From Streptomyces sp. AV19 (GTDB lineage Bacteria > Actinomycetota > Actinomycetes > Streptomycetales > Streptomycetaceae), in contig NZ_JAEAMR010000009.1 in assembly GCF_015999245.1 (NCBI RefSeq), positions 43,614 through 107,613 on the forward strand: a stretch of 64,000 nt of DNA, read 5' to 3'. Each line of letters begins with the position of its first letter. The first letter of the stretch is position 1. The position numbers and the translations under genes are program-made. Below, piece after piece: positions 33,834-43,147 of the stretch. The notes below the pieces were generated by a model. That model did no database searches, had not been told where the DNA came from, and saw nothing but the letters and a program-made list of their open reading frames with translations.

Positions 33834-35588
33834 ATGAAGATCCACAAGTACGACACCGTCATCGTCGGCGCCGGCGGCGCCGGCATGCGCGCGGCCATCG
33901 AGGCGACGAAGCGCAGCCGCACCGCCGTGCTGACCAAGCTGTACCCCACCCGCTCCCACACCGGCGCCGCGCAGGGCGGCATGGCCGCCGCCCTCGCCAA
34001 CGTCGAGGAGGACAACTGGGAGTGGCACACCTTCGACACGGTCAAGGGCGGTGACTACCTGGTCGACCAGGACGCCGCCGAGATCCTGGCGAAGGAGGCC
34101 ATCGACGCGGTCCTCGACCTGGAGAAGATGGGCCTGCCGTTCAACCGCACCCCGGACGGCACCATCGACCAGCGCCGCTTCGGCGGTCACTCGCGCAACC
34201 ACGGCGAGGCCCCGGTCCGCCGGTCCTGCTACGCCGCGGACCGCACCGGCCACATGATCCTCCAGACGCTGTACCAGAACTGCGTCAAGGAGGGCGTGGA
34301 GTTCTTCAACGAGTTCTACGTCCTCGACCAGCTGATCACCGAGGTGGACGGCGTCAAGAAGTCCGCCGGTGTGGTCGCCTACGAGCTGGCCACCGGCGAG
34401 ATCCACGTCTTCCAGGCGAAGTCGGTCATCTACGCCTCCGGCGGCACCGGCAAGTTCTTCAAGGTGACCTCCAACGCCCACACGCTGACCGGTGACGGCC
34501 AGGCCGCCTGCTACCGGCGCGGACTGCCGCTGGAGGACATGGAGTTCTTCCAGTTCCACCCGACCGGCATCTGGCGCATGGGCATCCTGCTGACGGAGGG
34601 CGCCCGCGGTGAGGGCGGCATCCTCCGCAACAAGGACGGCGAGCGCTTCATGGAGAAGTACGCGCCGGTCATGAAGGACCTCGCGTCGCGTGACGTCGTC
34701 TCGCGCTCCATCTACACGGAGATCCGCGAGGGCCGCGGCTGCGGTCCCGAGGGCGACCACGTCTACCTGGACCTCACCCACCTGCCGCCGGAGCAGCTGG
34801 ACGCCAAGCTGCCGGACATCACCGAGTTCGCGCGCACCTACCTCGGCATCGAGCCCTACACGGACCCGATCCCGATCCAGCCGACCGCGCACTACGCGAT
34901 GGGCGGCATCCCGACCAACGTCGAGGGCGAGGTGCTGGCCGACAACGACACCGTCGTCCCGGGCCTGTACGCCGCCGGCGAGGTCGCCTGCGTCTCCGTC
35001 CACGGCGCCAACCGCCTGGGCACCAACTCGCTGCTGGACATCAACGTGTTCGGCCGCCGCGCGGGCATCGCCGCCGCGGAGTACTCCGCCAAGGCCGACT
35101 ACGTCGAGCTGCCGGAGAACCCGGCCCAGCTCGTCGTCGACCAGGTCGAGAAGCTGCGCGAGTCCACCGGCAAGGAGCGGGTGGCCGAGCTGCGCCGCGA
35201 GCTCCAGGAGACCATGGACGCCAACGTCATGGTCTTCCGCACCGAGCAGACCATCAAGACGGCCGTCGAGAAGATCGCCGAGCTCCGCGCGCGGTACAAG
35301 AACGTTTCCGTCCAGGACAAGGGCAAGCGCTTCAACACCGACCTGCTGGAGGCCATCGAGCTGGGCAACCTGCTCGACCTGGCCGAGGTCATGGCCGTGT
35401 CCGCGCTGGCGCGCAAGGAGTCCCGCGGCGGTCACTACCGCGAGGACTACCCGACCCGCGACGACGTCAACTTCATGCGCCACACCATGGCGTACCGCGA
35501 GGTCGACGCGGACGGCAAGGACTCGATCCGCCTCGACTACAAGCCGGTCGTGCAGACCCGCTACCAGCCCATGGAGCGTAAGTACTGA
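33834..35588 (+). CDS. sdhA: Succinate dehydrogenase flavoprotein subunit
   Basis: 584-aa FAD subunit oxidising succinate to fumarate in the TCA cycle. VIVGAGGAGMRAAIEA is the FAD-binding fold and RSHTGAAQGGMAAAL holds the His that carries covalent FAD. QFHPTGIW, EGARGEGGILRN and TAHYAMGGIPTN form the dicarboxylate site, and HGANRLGTNSLLDINVFGRRAG is the capping-domain signature. Full family length. Its stop shares one base with the sdhB start. Confidence 0.97.
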   Translation: MKIHKYDTVIVGAGGAGMRAAIEATKRSRTAVLTKLYPTRSHTGAAQGGMAAALANVEEDNWEWHTFDTVKGGDYLVDQDAAEILAKEAIDAVLDLEKMGLPFNRTPDGTIDQRRFGGHSRNHGEAPVRRSCYAADRTGHMILQTLYQNCVKEGVEFFNEFYVLDQLITEVDGVKKSAGVVAYELATGEIHVFQAKSVIYASGGTGKFFKVTSNAHTLTGDGQAACYRRGLPLEDMEFFQFHPTGIWRMGILLTEGARGEGGILRNKDGERFMEKYAPVMKDLASRDVVSRSIYTEIREGRGCGPEGDHVYLDLTHLPPEQLDAKLPDITEFARTYLGIEPYTDPIPIQPTAHYAMGGIPTNVEGEVLADNDTVVPGLYAAGEVACVSVHGANRLGTNSLLDINVFGRRAGIAAAEYSAKADYVELPENPAQLVVDQVEKLRESTGKERVAELRRELQETMDANVMVFRTEQTIKTAVEKIAELRARYKNVSVQDKGKRFNTDLLEAIELGNLLDLAEVMAVSALARKESRGGHYREDYPTRDDVNFMRHTMAYREVDADGKDSIRLDYKPVVQTRYQPMERKY

Positions 35589-36346
35589 TGAGCACCGCGA
35601 CTCTCGACAAGGTGGAGGCGGAGGCTGCGTCCTCCCCCTACATCACGGTCACCTTCCGCATCCGCCGCTTCAACCCCGAGGTCTCGGCCGAGGCGACCTG
35701 GCAGGACTTCGAGGTCGAGATCGACCCGAAGGAGCGTGTGCTCGACGGTCTCCACAAGATCAAGTGGGACCTGGACGGCACGCTGACCTTCCGCCGCTCC
35801 TGCGCCCATGGCATCTGCGGCTCGGACGCCATGCGCATCAACGGGCGCAACCGCCTGGCCTGCAAGACCCTGATCAAGGACATCAACCCGGCCAAGCCGA
35901 TCACCGTCGAGCCCATCAAGGGCCTCACGGTCCTCAAGGACCTCGTGGTCGACATGGAGCCCTTCTTCCAGGCGTACCGCGACGTGATGCCCTTCCTGAT
36001 CACCAAGGGCAACGAGCCGACACGCGAGCGCCTGCAGTCCGCCGAGGACCGCGAGCGCTTCGACGACACGACGAAGTGCATCCTCTGCGCGGCCTGCACC
36101 TCGTCCTGCCCCGTCTTCTGGAACGACGGCCAGTACTTCGGCCCGGCGGCGATCGTCAACGCGCACCGCTTCATCTTCGACTCGCGCGACGAGGCGGGTG
36201 AGCAGCGCCTGGAGATCCTCAACGACAAGGACGGCGTCTGGCGCTGCCGCACCACCTTCAACTGCACCGATGCCTGCCCGCGCGGCATCGAGGTGACGAA
36301 GGCGATCCAGGAGGTCAAGCGCGCGCTGATCACGCGACGCTTCTGA
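35588..36346 (+). CDS. sdhB: Succinate dehydrogenase iron-sulfur subunit
   Basis: 252-aa electron-transfer subunit with three clusters: the [2Fe-2S] ligands in SCAHGICGSDAMRING and LAC, and the two ferredoxin-like motifs CILCAACTSSCPVF and FNCTDACPRGIEV for the [4Fe-4S] and [3Fe-4S] centres. The TGATG arrangement with sdhA implies translational coupling. Followed 18 nt later by a strong terminator. Confidence 0.97.
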   Translation: MSTATLDKVEAEAASSPYITVTFRIRRFNPEVSAEATWQDFEVEIDPKERVLDGLHKIKWDLDGTLTFRRSCAHGICGSDAMRINGRNRLACKTLIKDINPAKPITVEPIKGLTVLKDLVVDMEPFFQAYRDVMPFLITKGNEPTRERLQSAEDRERFDDTTKCILCAACTSSCPVFWNDGQYFGPAAIVNAHRFIFDSRDEAGEQRLEILNDKDGVWRCRTTFNCTDACPRGIEVTKAIQEVKRALITRRF

Positions 36347-36364
36347 CGCACCGTTCATCACGCC

Positions 36365-36398
36365 GAGGGCCCCGCTCCACTCACGGAGCGGGGCCCTC
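36365..36398. terminator. Bidirectional terminator after sdhB
   Basis: GAGGGCCCCGCTCC and GGAGCGGGGCCCTC form a perfect 14-bp stem with a 6-nt loop. It sits between the stops of the convergent sdhB and PadR genes. Confidence 0.92.
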
Positions 36399-36406
36399 GT
36401 GCGTTG

Positions 36407-36937
36407 TCACCCCAACTCGGCGATCGTCTCCTCCAGCCACGCCAGTTCGGCCTTCGACGTCGCCCGGGCGATGGTGAGCACGCCGCGGCGGAACGGGTCG
36501 TCCACGTCGTCGACGGACAGCGGACGGTCGCCGTCGTAGAAGAAGCTGCTCGGCTCGCCGAGGAACGCCAGGCGCCTGCGCAGCACTTCGGCCTGCGCGT
36601 GCCGGTCGGGCAGGTGGCGGAGGAAGGCGAGCAGTACGAACCAGCGGTTCTCGTCGGTGACGAACGGCTCGGCCGGCCGGCGCAGCCGCTCCAGGAACTC
36701 CCGCCGGCCCGCGTCGGTCAGGCTGAGCACGTGCCGCGGCGCGGCCGCCGCGCCCTGCTGCGCCTCCCGGACGAGCAGCCCGGCGCCCTCCATGCGCTTG
36801 ATCGCCGGGTAGAGCGTGCCGTGGCTGATCGCCTTGACGTGTCCGGTCAGCCGGGCGATGCGGGTGCGCAACTCGTAGCCGTGCAGGGGTTCTTCGTGGA
36901 GGAACCCGAGAACGGCAAGATCCAAAAGGCTTGACAT
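36407..36937 (-). CDS. PadR-family transcriptional regulator
   Basis: 176-aa regulator. The N-terminal winged HTH reads LDLAVLGFLHEEPLHGYELRTRIARL with HVKAISHGTLYPAIKRMEGAGLLV, and the C-terminal helical dimerisation domain includes FVTDENRWFVLLAFLRHL. Divergent from an MFS exporter gene across 92 bp, the usual setting for a PadR drug-responsive repressor. ATG 36937 gives the standard N-terminus; the longer open frame crosses the promoter region. Confidence 0.92.
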   Translation of the reverse strand: MSSLLDLAVLGFLHEEPLHGYELRTRIARLTGHVKAISHGTLYPAIKRMEGAGLLVREAQQGAAAAPRHVLSLTDAGRREFLERLRRPAEPFVTDENRWFVLLAFLRHLPDRHAQAEVLRRRLAFLGEPSSFFYDGDRPLSVDDVDDPFRRGVLTIARATSKAELAWLEETIAELG

Positions 36938-36966
36938 GAACAGACAGCCTAAGCCTAAGCTCCCCG

Positions 36967-36983
36967 ATGTGTCGAAACGACAT
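36967..36983. promoter_or_regulatory. Candidate PadR operator
   Basis: ATGT and ACAT half sites separated by 9 nt enclose a perfect TGTCG-AAA-CGACA palindrome (36970-36982) in the PadR/MFS intergenic space. PadR proteins typically bind ATGT-n8-ACAT. A direct repeat CCTAAG-CCTAAG lies next to it at 36948-36959. Confidence 0.55.
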
Positions 36984-37029
36984 ACAACGCTTCGACTTAT
37001 CTCGATCACTCGAGGAGGGAAGCAAACCG

Positions 37030-38244
37030 TTGCCCGTCTCATCCACCTCACCCACCTCATCTACCCCATCCACCTCATCCACCATCCCGCGAAGCCTCGG
37101 TGCCACCGTGCCGGTGGCCGCCCTCGCCGCGCTCGCGCTGTCCGTCTTCGCGCTCTGCTCGGCCGAGTTCGCCCTGATCGGGCTGCTGCTCGACGTCTCG
37201 CGGGACCTGCGCGTATCCGTCGCGAGTACCGGGCAGCTGCTCAGCGCGTACGCGGTCACGGTCGCCGTCGGCGGCCCGGTCGTCACCGTCCTCACCACAC
37301 GGGTGGCCCCGAAGCGGCTGGCCCTGGGCCTGCTCGCGGTCTTCGCCGCCGCCAACGTCCTGGGCGCCCTCGCCCCGTCGTTCCCCCTGCTCCTGGCCGC
37401 GCGGACGCTGGGCGCCCTGACGCACAGCACGTTCGCCGCGATCTGCGTCGTGATCGCCGTCCGCCTGGCGCCGCCCGGGCGCCGGGCCTCGGCCATCGCC
37501 TGGGTCTCGGGGGGACTCGGCCTGGCCACCGTCCTGGGCGGGCCGATCGGCACCGCGATCGGTCAGCAGTGGGGCTGGCGGGCGACGTTCTGGTGTGTGA
37601 CGGGGGCGGCGGCGGTGGGCTTCCTGGCCGTCCTCGCCCTGGTGCCCGGCTCGGTCGCCCGGGAGGCGGGCGGGTCGGCGCGCGGTGCTCTCAAACGCCC
37701 TCAAGTGCTCTGCGCCCTGGCCGTCACCACCGTCTCCCAGGCGGGCTGGTTCCTGCTCTACAGCTTCGTCGCGCCGCTGCTGCGCCAGGCCGCCGGCTTC
37801 GGCGCGACCGCGACGACGGTGATGCTGTTCGTCTTCGGCCTCGGCGGCTTCGCGGGGAACGCGGTCGGCGGACGGCTGGCCGACCGTACGCTGCGCGGCG
37901 CTCTGGTCACGATGCTGCTCCTCCTCGCGGGCGCGCTCGCCCTGACCGGCGCGGTCGCCCACGTCCGCCCCGCCGTGCCCGTCGCGATCCTGCTGATCGG
38001 CTTCGCCTCCGGCGCGCTGGTGCCGCCGCTCCAGACGTGGGTGCTCGGCGCCGCGGGCGGCGGCTCGGCCCTGGCCGTCGCGGCCAACACCTCGGCCTTC
38101 AACCTCGGCAACGCGGCGGGTTCGTGGGGCGGTTCGCAGCTGCTGGACGTCGGGGCGGACGTCACGGTGCTGGGCTGGGCGGGGGCGGGGGTGGTGGCCG
38201 TGGCGCTGGCGGTGACGGCGGTGGCGCTGCGCCGGGGGTTTTGA
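37030..38244 (+). CDS. MFS transporter (AraJ-like efflux family)
   Basis: 404-aa, 12-span major facilitator with a Ser/Thr/Pro-rich N-terminal tail. Features are FALCSAEFALIGLLLDVSRDL, GQLLSAYAVTVAVGGPVVTV, ARTLGALTHSTFAAICVVIAV and GRLADRTLRGALVTM. This fold exports sugars or drugs by proton antiport; the divergent PadR regulator suggests drug-inducible efflux. The start is probably TTG with GAGGAGGGA upstream. Its stop is followed 8 nt later by repeat island 2. Confidence 0.87.
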   Translation: MPVSSTSPTSSTPSTSSTIPRSLGATVPVAALAALALSVFALCSAEFALIGLLLDVSRDLRVSVASTGQLLSAYAVTVAVGGPVVTVLTTRVAPKRLALGLLAVFAAANVLGALAPSFPLLLAARTLGALTHSTFAAICVVIAVRLAPPGRRASAIAWVSGGLGLATVLGGPIGTAIGQQWGWRATFWCVTGAAAVGFLAVLALVPGSVAREAGGSARGALKRPQVLCALAVTTVSQAGWFLLYSFVAPLLRQAAGFGATATTVMLFVFGLGGFAGNAVGGRLADRTLRGALVTMLLLLAGALALTGAVAHVRPAVPVAILLIGFASGALVPPLQTWVLGAAGGGSALAVAANTSAFNLGNAAGSWGGSQLLDVGADVTVLGWAGAGVVAVALAVTAVALRRGF

Positions 38245-38921
38245 CCCCACCCCGCCCTTTCACCGTTTCCGCAGGGGCTGCGCCCCTTCGGAACCCGCCG
38301 GGCGGGGGCCGGGGCCGGGGGCCGCGCCGCGCGCGGGTGGGCAGAGGCCGGGGGCCGCGCCGCGCGCGGGTGGGCGGGGCTCCGCCCCTGCACCCCGCCA
38401 GGGGCTCCGCCCCCTGGTCCCCCTCTCGGGGCTGCGTCCCTGGGCTCCCGCTTGGGGCTGTGCCCTGAACCCCCACCGGGGCTTCGCCCCTGAACCCCCG
38501 AAGCGCCCTTCGGGCGCTGTCCTCAATCGCCGGACGGGCTGGATTGCGCGCCCGTCCTGGATATCCGGCCCGGGCGCGCAGTCCAGCCCCGGGCGCGCAA
38601 CTTCGGTCCCGGGCGCGCGCTTCGGCCCCGGGCGCGCGCTTCAGCCCGTCCGGCGCTTGAGGACGAGCGGCGGAGCCGCGAACTCAGCCTGTCCGGCGCT
38701 TGAGGACCAACGCGGCGAAGCCGCGTTGCGGGGCCCGGGGCGGAGCCCCGAAGCGGGGGCCAGGGGCGGAGCCCCAGCAGGGGTGCAGGGGGCACAGCCC
38801 CCGCACCACCGCGAGGCGGAGCCGTGCACCGGGCCCGGGGCGCAGCCCCGGTGAGGGCGCAGGGGCGCAGCCCCGGAAGAAACGGTGAAAGGGCGGGCCG
38901 GGGGCAAATCCCCCACCCCCC
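38245..38921. repeat. Intergenic repeat island 2
   Basis: 677 bp between convergent MFS and aldo-keto reductase genes without coding signal. It is bounded by CGCCCTTTCACCGTTTC at 38253-38269 and its inverted copy at 38879-38895. Inside are two 29-bp direct copies starting 38314 and 38347, several GGGCGCGC-based units of about 18-20 bp at 38560-38640, CGTCCGGCGCTTGAGGAC units at 38643-38665 and 38687-38706 with an inverted one at 38519, and many GGGGCGGAGCCCC-type hairpins. Confidence 0.8.
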
Positions 38922-39908
<987 letters not shown>

Positions 39909-40000
39909 GCGGGGCCTCCAGAGAGCACTGCGGTTTCCGTACCCCCAAGACGCTAGGAGTTGGAGCGCACTCGAAGTCAAGCAAGCGCTGGCGATCGGGG

Positions 40001-40376
40001 GTGGGGCGGCAGCGGTGGGCGGTTTACGTGGCGGGTGCTCCGCCGTCCGCCCGTATCGTCGTTGCGGGCGCCGAAAGGCGGCGGGCTGGCTGGGAGGGTC
40101 AGCGGCCCCGGCACGACCAGTAACGGCAGTGACACCCGCGCAGACAGATACCCATGTGGTCGTTCAACCTGCAGTTGCGGGCAATTTGGCTCTGGAACCT
40201 GTCGACATCGCGAACGCCGCACATCCAAATCGCCCGCAACTGCAACCACGGCGGCGTCCGCCGATCGCCGGGCCCCGCCCCCTCCCACCCAGCCCGCCGC
40301 TTTTGGGCGCCCGCAACGACGAAGCGGGCGGACGGCGGAGCACCCGCCACGTAAACCGCCCGCCTTCCCCGCCCCA
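40001..40376. repeat. Nested inverted repeat of about 375 bp
   Basis: Outer arms of about 105 bp (40001-40107 and 40266-40376) are roughly 90% identical in inverted orientation, including a long identical block beginning GGGCGGTTTACGTGGCGGG. Inner arms of 20 bp (40170-40189 and 40225-40244) pair at 19 of 20 positions around TTGCGGGCAATTTGG. There is no coding signal. The unit fills most of the 494-bp gap between the aldo-keto reductase and the small-gene pair; 39909-40000 holds only the reductase promoter region. Confidence 0.85.
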
Positions 40377-40387
40377 CAACGATGCCT

Positions 40388-40405
40388 TGAGGCGCAGCCG
40401 CCTCA
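40388..40405 (-). terminator. Hairpin overlapping the stop of the 47-aa gene
   Basis: TGAGGCGCAGCCGCCTCA: a perfect 7-bp stem with a 4-nt loop whose arm includes the stop codon of the leftward small gene. Confidence 0.55.
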
Positions 40406-40546
40406 GTGAGCCATGCGCTGGTGGCGCCCCATGGCGACGCACAACGCCTCGGCGGCGTCGCGGTCACCCGCCCGCCACGCCCGGTAGTACTCCGCCTTGA
40501 TGCGCCGGCACTCGGCGCAAGGTGTCTGCGTGGGCGGCTCGTTCAC
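40403..40546 (-). CDS. 47-aa Cys-pair small protein
   Basis: Small protein with TPCAECRRIKAEYYRAWRAGDRDAAEALC. The CAEC pair and a later Cys/His could bind zinc. GTG start overlaps the upstream stop as GTGA. Not recognised as a named family. Context: second gene of a two-gene operon divergent from an XRE-DUF5753/DUF397 pair. Confidence 0.6.
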   Translation of the reverse strand: MNEPPTQTPCAECRRIKAEYYRAWRAGDRDAAEALCVAMGRHQRMAH

Positions 40547-40830
40547 GCCAGACCACCCCGCCGGCTCCGCGCGTTGGCGGCGGCCACGCCCTGGCTCAGC
40601 GACTCGCGGCGCACCGCGCGGTACGCGCGCAGCGCGGCGGCGACCAGGCGCGCCTCCTCCTCCCGTAGCGGGTCGAGGACCGATACGTACGCTTCGCCGT
40701 GCACTGGCGACTCCGGCGCGATCGTGACCGCGAAGCCGTGCGCTCGGAACGCGTCGTGCAACTCGACCGCCAGGCGGGCGGACGTCTCCCGGAGCAGGGC
40801 GAGGCTGCGTTGCTGGGGGCTCTTGGACAT
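40543..40830 (-). CDS. 95-aa hypothetical protein divergent from XRE gene
   Basis: Helical N-terminus (RSLALLRETSARLAVELHDAFRAHGFAV) followed by a strand-rich HGEAYVSVLDPLREEEARLVAAALRAYRAV. ATG 40830 with GGAGG and 9-nt spacing. No family recognised. It shares a 99-bp divergent promoter region with the XRE regulator at 40930, which probably controls it. Confidence 0.65.
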   Translation of the reverse strand: MSKSPQQRSLALLRETSARLAVELHDAFRAHGFAVTIAPESPVHGEAYVSVLDPLREEEARLVAAALRAYRAVRRESLSQGVAAANARSRRGGLA

Positions 40831-40929
40831 GAGCGGGTACCTCCGTTTCCGGCCCCCAGCATCGGGCCGTGACGCTACGCTCACCAGGGTTTTTGTTTTC
40901 GGGGCCGGATCGAGAAAACGGGGGCAACT

Positions 40930-41766
40930 GTGCCCGCAGCGAAGGAACTTGACCCGTCCGCGTCACTCGCCGCCTTGTACGGGTCGAGGGTGCGCAAGCG
41001 GCGCCGGCGGATGGGGTGGACGCAGCGGCAGCTCGGCGAGATGGTTCACCTGTCCCATGGGCGGATCGCCCAGATCGAACTCGGGAACGAGGTTCCGGCC
41101 GAGGACGTGTCCAAGCGGTTGGACGCGGTGCTGGAGGCGGGTGGAGAACTTCACGAGCTGTGGGAGCACGTGGAGCGCGTGCCCCTCAAGGGCTGGATGC
41201 AACAGTACATCGACCGTGAGACCAAGGCCGTGGCCATTCACTGCTACATGGGGCAATTCTTCCCAGGGCTGCTGCAGACCGCCGCGTACGCGCGTGAACT
41301 CCTGCGAGTCAGCCAACCGTGGTGCACACCGGCGGGAATCGAGGCGCAGGTGGAGCGGAGGCTCGCCCGCCAGAGCCTGCTCACGAAACCGGACCCCCCT
41401 TTGTTCTGGGTCGTGCTGGACGAAGTCGCACTACGCCGCCCGGTCGGTGGGCCGAGCACCATGCGCGAACAGTTGACGCGCATCGTGGAGTCGACCCAGG
41501 CACCGAACATCGAGGTGCAGGTCCTGCCCTTCACGGTCGGCTGCCATGCCTCCATGGGCGGCGCTTTGACGCTGCTGTCCTTCGAACATGGTCCTGATAT
41601 GACCTATCTCGAAGGAGACCTCATCGAGACGCTCGTACGGGACAAGGAATCCGTGCTCCGGCATTCCCGTCGATACGATCACGTACACGCCGTCGCTCTG
41701 CCTCCGGACGAGTCAATTGCCCTCCTGGAGCGGACCATTAAGGAATTCAGCGAATGCAAGCCTTGA
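40930..41766 (+). CDS. XRE-family regulator with DUF5753 domain
   Basis: 278-aa WhiJ-like protein. The HTH is VRKRRRRMGWTQRQLGEMVHLSHGRIAQIELGNEVPAED. The DUF5753 domain has HCYMGQFFPGLLQTAAYARELLRV, VVLDEVALRRPVGGPSTMREQLTRIVE and IEVQVLPFTVG. It ends normally just after SIALLERTIKEFSECKP, unlike the paralogue at 14110. GTG start with GGGGGC upstream. Base composition is slightly less GC-rich than surrounding metabolic genes. The DUF397 partner starts inside its last codons. Confidence 0.9.
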   Translation: MPAAKELDPSASLAALYGSRVRKRRRRMGWTQRQLGEMVHLSHGRIAQIELGNEVPAEDVSKRLDAVLEAGGELHELWEHVERVPLKGWMQQYIDRETKAVAIHCYMGQFFPGLLQTAAYARELLRVSQPWCTPAGIEAQVERRLARQSLLTKPDPPLFWVVLDEVALRRPVGGPSTMREQLTRIVESTQAPNIEVQVLPFTVGCHASMGGALTLLSFEHGPDMTYLEGDLIETLVRDKESVLRHSRRYDHVHAVALPPDESIALLERTIKEFSECKP

Positions 41767-41957
41767 ACGGCGCCGTATGGCGCAAGTCAACGTACAGCGG
41801 TGGCAACTCCACCAACTGCGTCGAAATATCCGACAACGCCCCCAATGGTGTCCACATACGGGACAGCAAGAACAGACGCGCCACCCCCCTCCACTTCACC
41901 ACCCCCACCTGGCACGCATTCCTCACCGCCCTCCCGCCGACGGCTCGGCGAACGTAA
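41754..41957 (+). CDS. DUF397 small protein
   Basis: 67-aa DUF397 protein: VWRKSTYSGGNSTNCVEISDNAPNGVHIRDSKNR and PTWHAFLTAL. Its ATG overlaps the XRE gene by 13 nt, the usual coupled arrangement. Likely partner of the XRE regulator. The 3' end overlaps the convergent hydrolase gene by 35 nt. Confidence 0.88.
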   Translation: MQALNGAVWRKSTYSGGNSTNCVEISDNAPNGVHIRDSKNRRATPLHFTTPTWHAFLTALPPTARRT

Positions 41958-42507
41958 CGTCCCTCGCCCGCGCCACGATCTCGATCTCATCCCCCAGCGC
42001 CCACTCCGCCACCCGCGACGCCATCGCGGCCGGCACCTCGTCCGCGATGCCCGGCGCCGCCGGTATGTCGTACGTCGCGTGCGCGTCGTGCGGCAACACC
42101 GTGCGGAACTCGCGTTCGAGGGCCGCGCGGGCGGTGGCCAGGACGCACATCTCCGACATCACGCCGCAGACGGCCAGCGAACCGACCCCCGCGTCCCTCA
42201 GCAGTTCCTCCAGGTCCGTCTCCTCGAACCCGTCGTCCACCGTCTTGCGGCGCACGACCTCCCGGGGGCCCGGCACGACGGGCAGGTGCAGCGGCCAGCC
42301 GGGCGTGCCGGGTTCGTCCGACGTGCCCGGCTCGCCGTCGTTCTGCAGGTGGACGACGAACGCCCCGGCCGTCCGCGCGCGGTCGAGCAACGAACCGACG
42401 GCGACCAGCAGTTCGGCGGCGGACGGCACCGCCTCCGCTCCGCCGACGAACGCGGACTGCATATCGACGACGATCAGGGCTTCGACAGGAGGCGCATTCC
42501 GGGGCAT
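41923..42507 (-). CDS. Isochorismatase-like cysteine hydrolase
   Basis: About 194-aa enzyme of the isochorismatase/nicotinamidase superfamily. The catalytic triad is visible as the Asp of ALIVVDMQSAF, the Lys of REVVRRKTVDDGF and the Cys of VCGVMSEMCVLATA. It hydrolyses an amide or enol-ether bond; the substrate is unknown. Start is uncertain between ATG 42507 and ATG 42516, neither with a clear Shine-Dalgarno. Neighbouring NTF2-like gene is co-oriented 42 bp upstream, possibly an operon. Confidence 0.87.
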   Translation of the reverse strand: MPRNAPPVEALIVVDMQSAFVGGAEAVPSAAELLVAVGSLLDRARTAGAFVVHLQNDGEPGTSDEPGTPGWPLHLPVVPGPREVVRRKTVDDGFEETDLEELLRDAGVGSLAVCGVMSEMCVLATARAALEREFRTVLPHDAHATYDIPAAPGIADEVPAAMASRVAEWALGDEIEIVARARDVTFAEPSAGGR

Positions 42508-42549
42508 GCACCGCATCGTGCCCGAACGGACAGACTCGATCAACAGTTA

Positions 42550-42945
42550 TCAGGAATTGACGGCCATGTTCGAGCCGGCGGAGATCTTCCAGCCGTCCTC
42601 CTCGCGCGAAATCACGTACAGCGGCGCGCCCTTGGGGCCACCCGCCGGCTCCCCGTCCCGCGTCACCGGCTCCTGGTGCACGGTGACGGCGATGACGTCG
42701 TCCCGGATGGGGAGCATCCGGACGACCTCGTACCGGGCGAACTGGTCGGCCAGCACCGGGAAGACCCTCCGCGCCGCCTCGGCGATGGCCTCCCGGCCGT
42801 CGGCGCGGGCACCCATGGCGTTGGTCCACGTGGCGTCCTTGGAGTAGACCGCCCCCAGGGCGTCCGCGTCCTTGGCGTTGAAGGCGTCCTGGAGGTCCCG
42901 GACGACTGTGCGCACGGCCTCTTCGGTCTCAGGGGTGAGGGACAC
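42550..42945 (-). CDS. NTF2-like (SgcJ/EcaC, DUF4440) protein
   Basis: 131-aa cone-shaped alpha+beta protein. LQDAFNAKDADALGAVYSKDATWTNAMG is the typical N-terminal block of SgcJ/EcaC-type proteins, and GWKISAGSNMAVN ends the sheet. Members act as isomerases, cyclases or ligand-binding proteins; the role here is unknown. The start is GTG. Same direction as the isochorismatase-like gene. Confidence 0.85.
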   Translation of the reverse strand: MSLTPETEEAVRTVVRDLQDAFNAKDADALGAVYSKDATWTNAMGARADGREAIAEAARRVFPVLADQFARYEVVRMLPIRDDVIAVTVHQEPVTRDGEPAGGPKGAPLYVISREEDGWKISAGSNMAVNS

Positions 42946-43147
42946 GATACGTACCGCTTTCTTGCTCGATCAGAGGAATCGCCCGTAACAACGGGGCGAC
43001 ACCCCGACCTCACACCCCCGGCCAAAGGAGATCAAGGGGAGTCTCAAATCCCTGTCAAAACGGCGTAGGGCGTGGTACTCCGAAACCGGACGAGCCCTCC
43101 CCCGCGTCCCCGGGTCCACAGTCTCCGACGAACCAGGAGCTCCGCCC

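Noticed and set aside
36938..37060. Longer PadR start at 37060
   Set aside because: It would place coding sequence over the divergent promoter, the TGTCG-CGACA palindrome and the MFS start; ATG 36937 gives the canonical PadR N-terminus.
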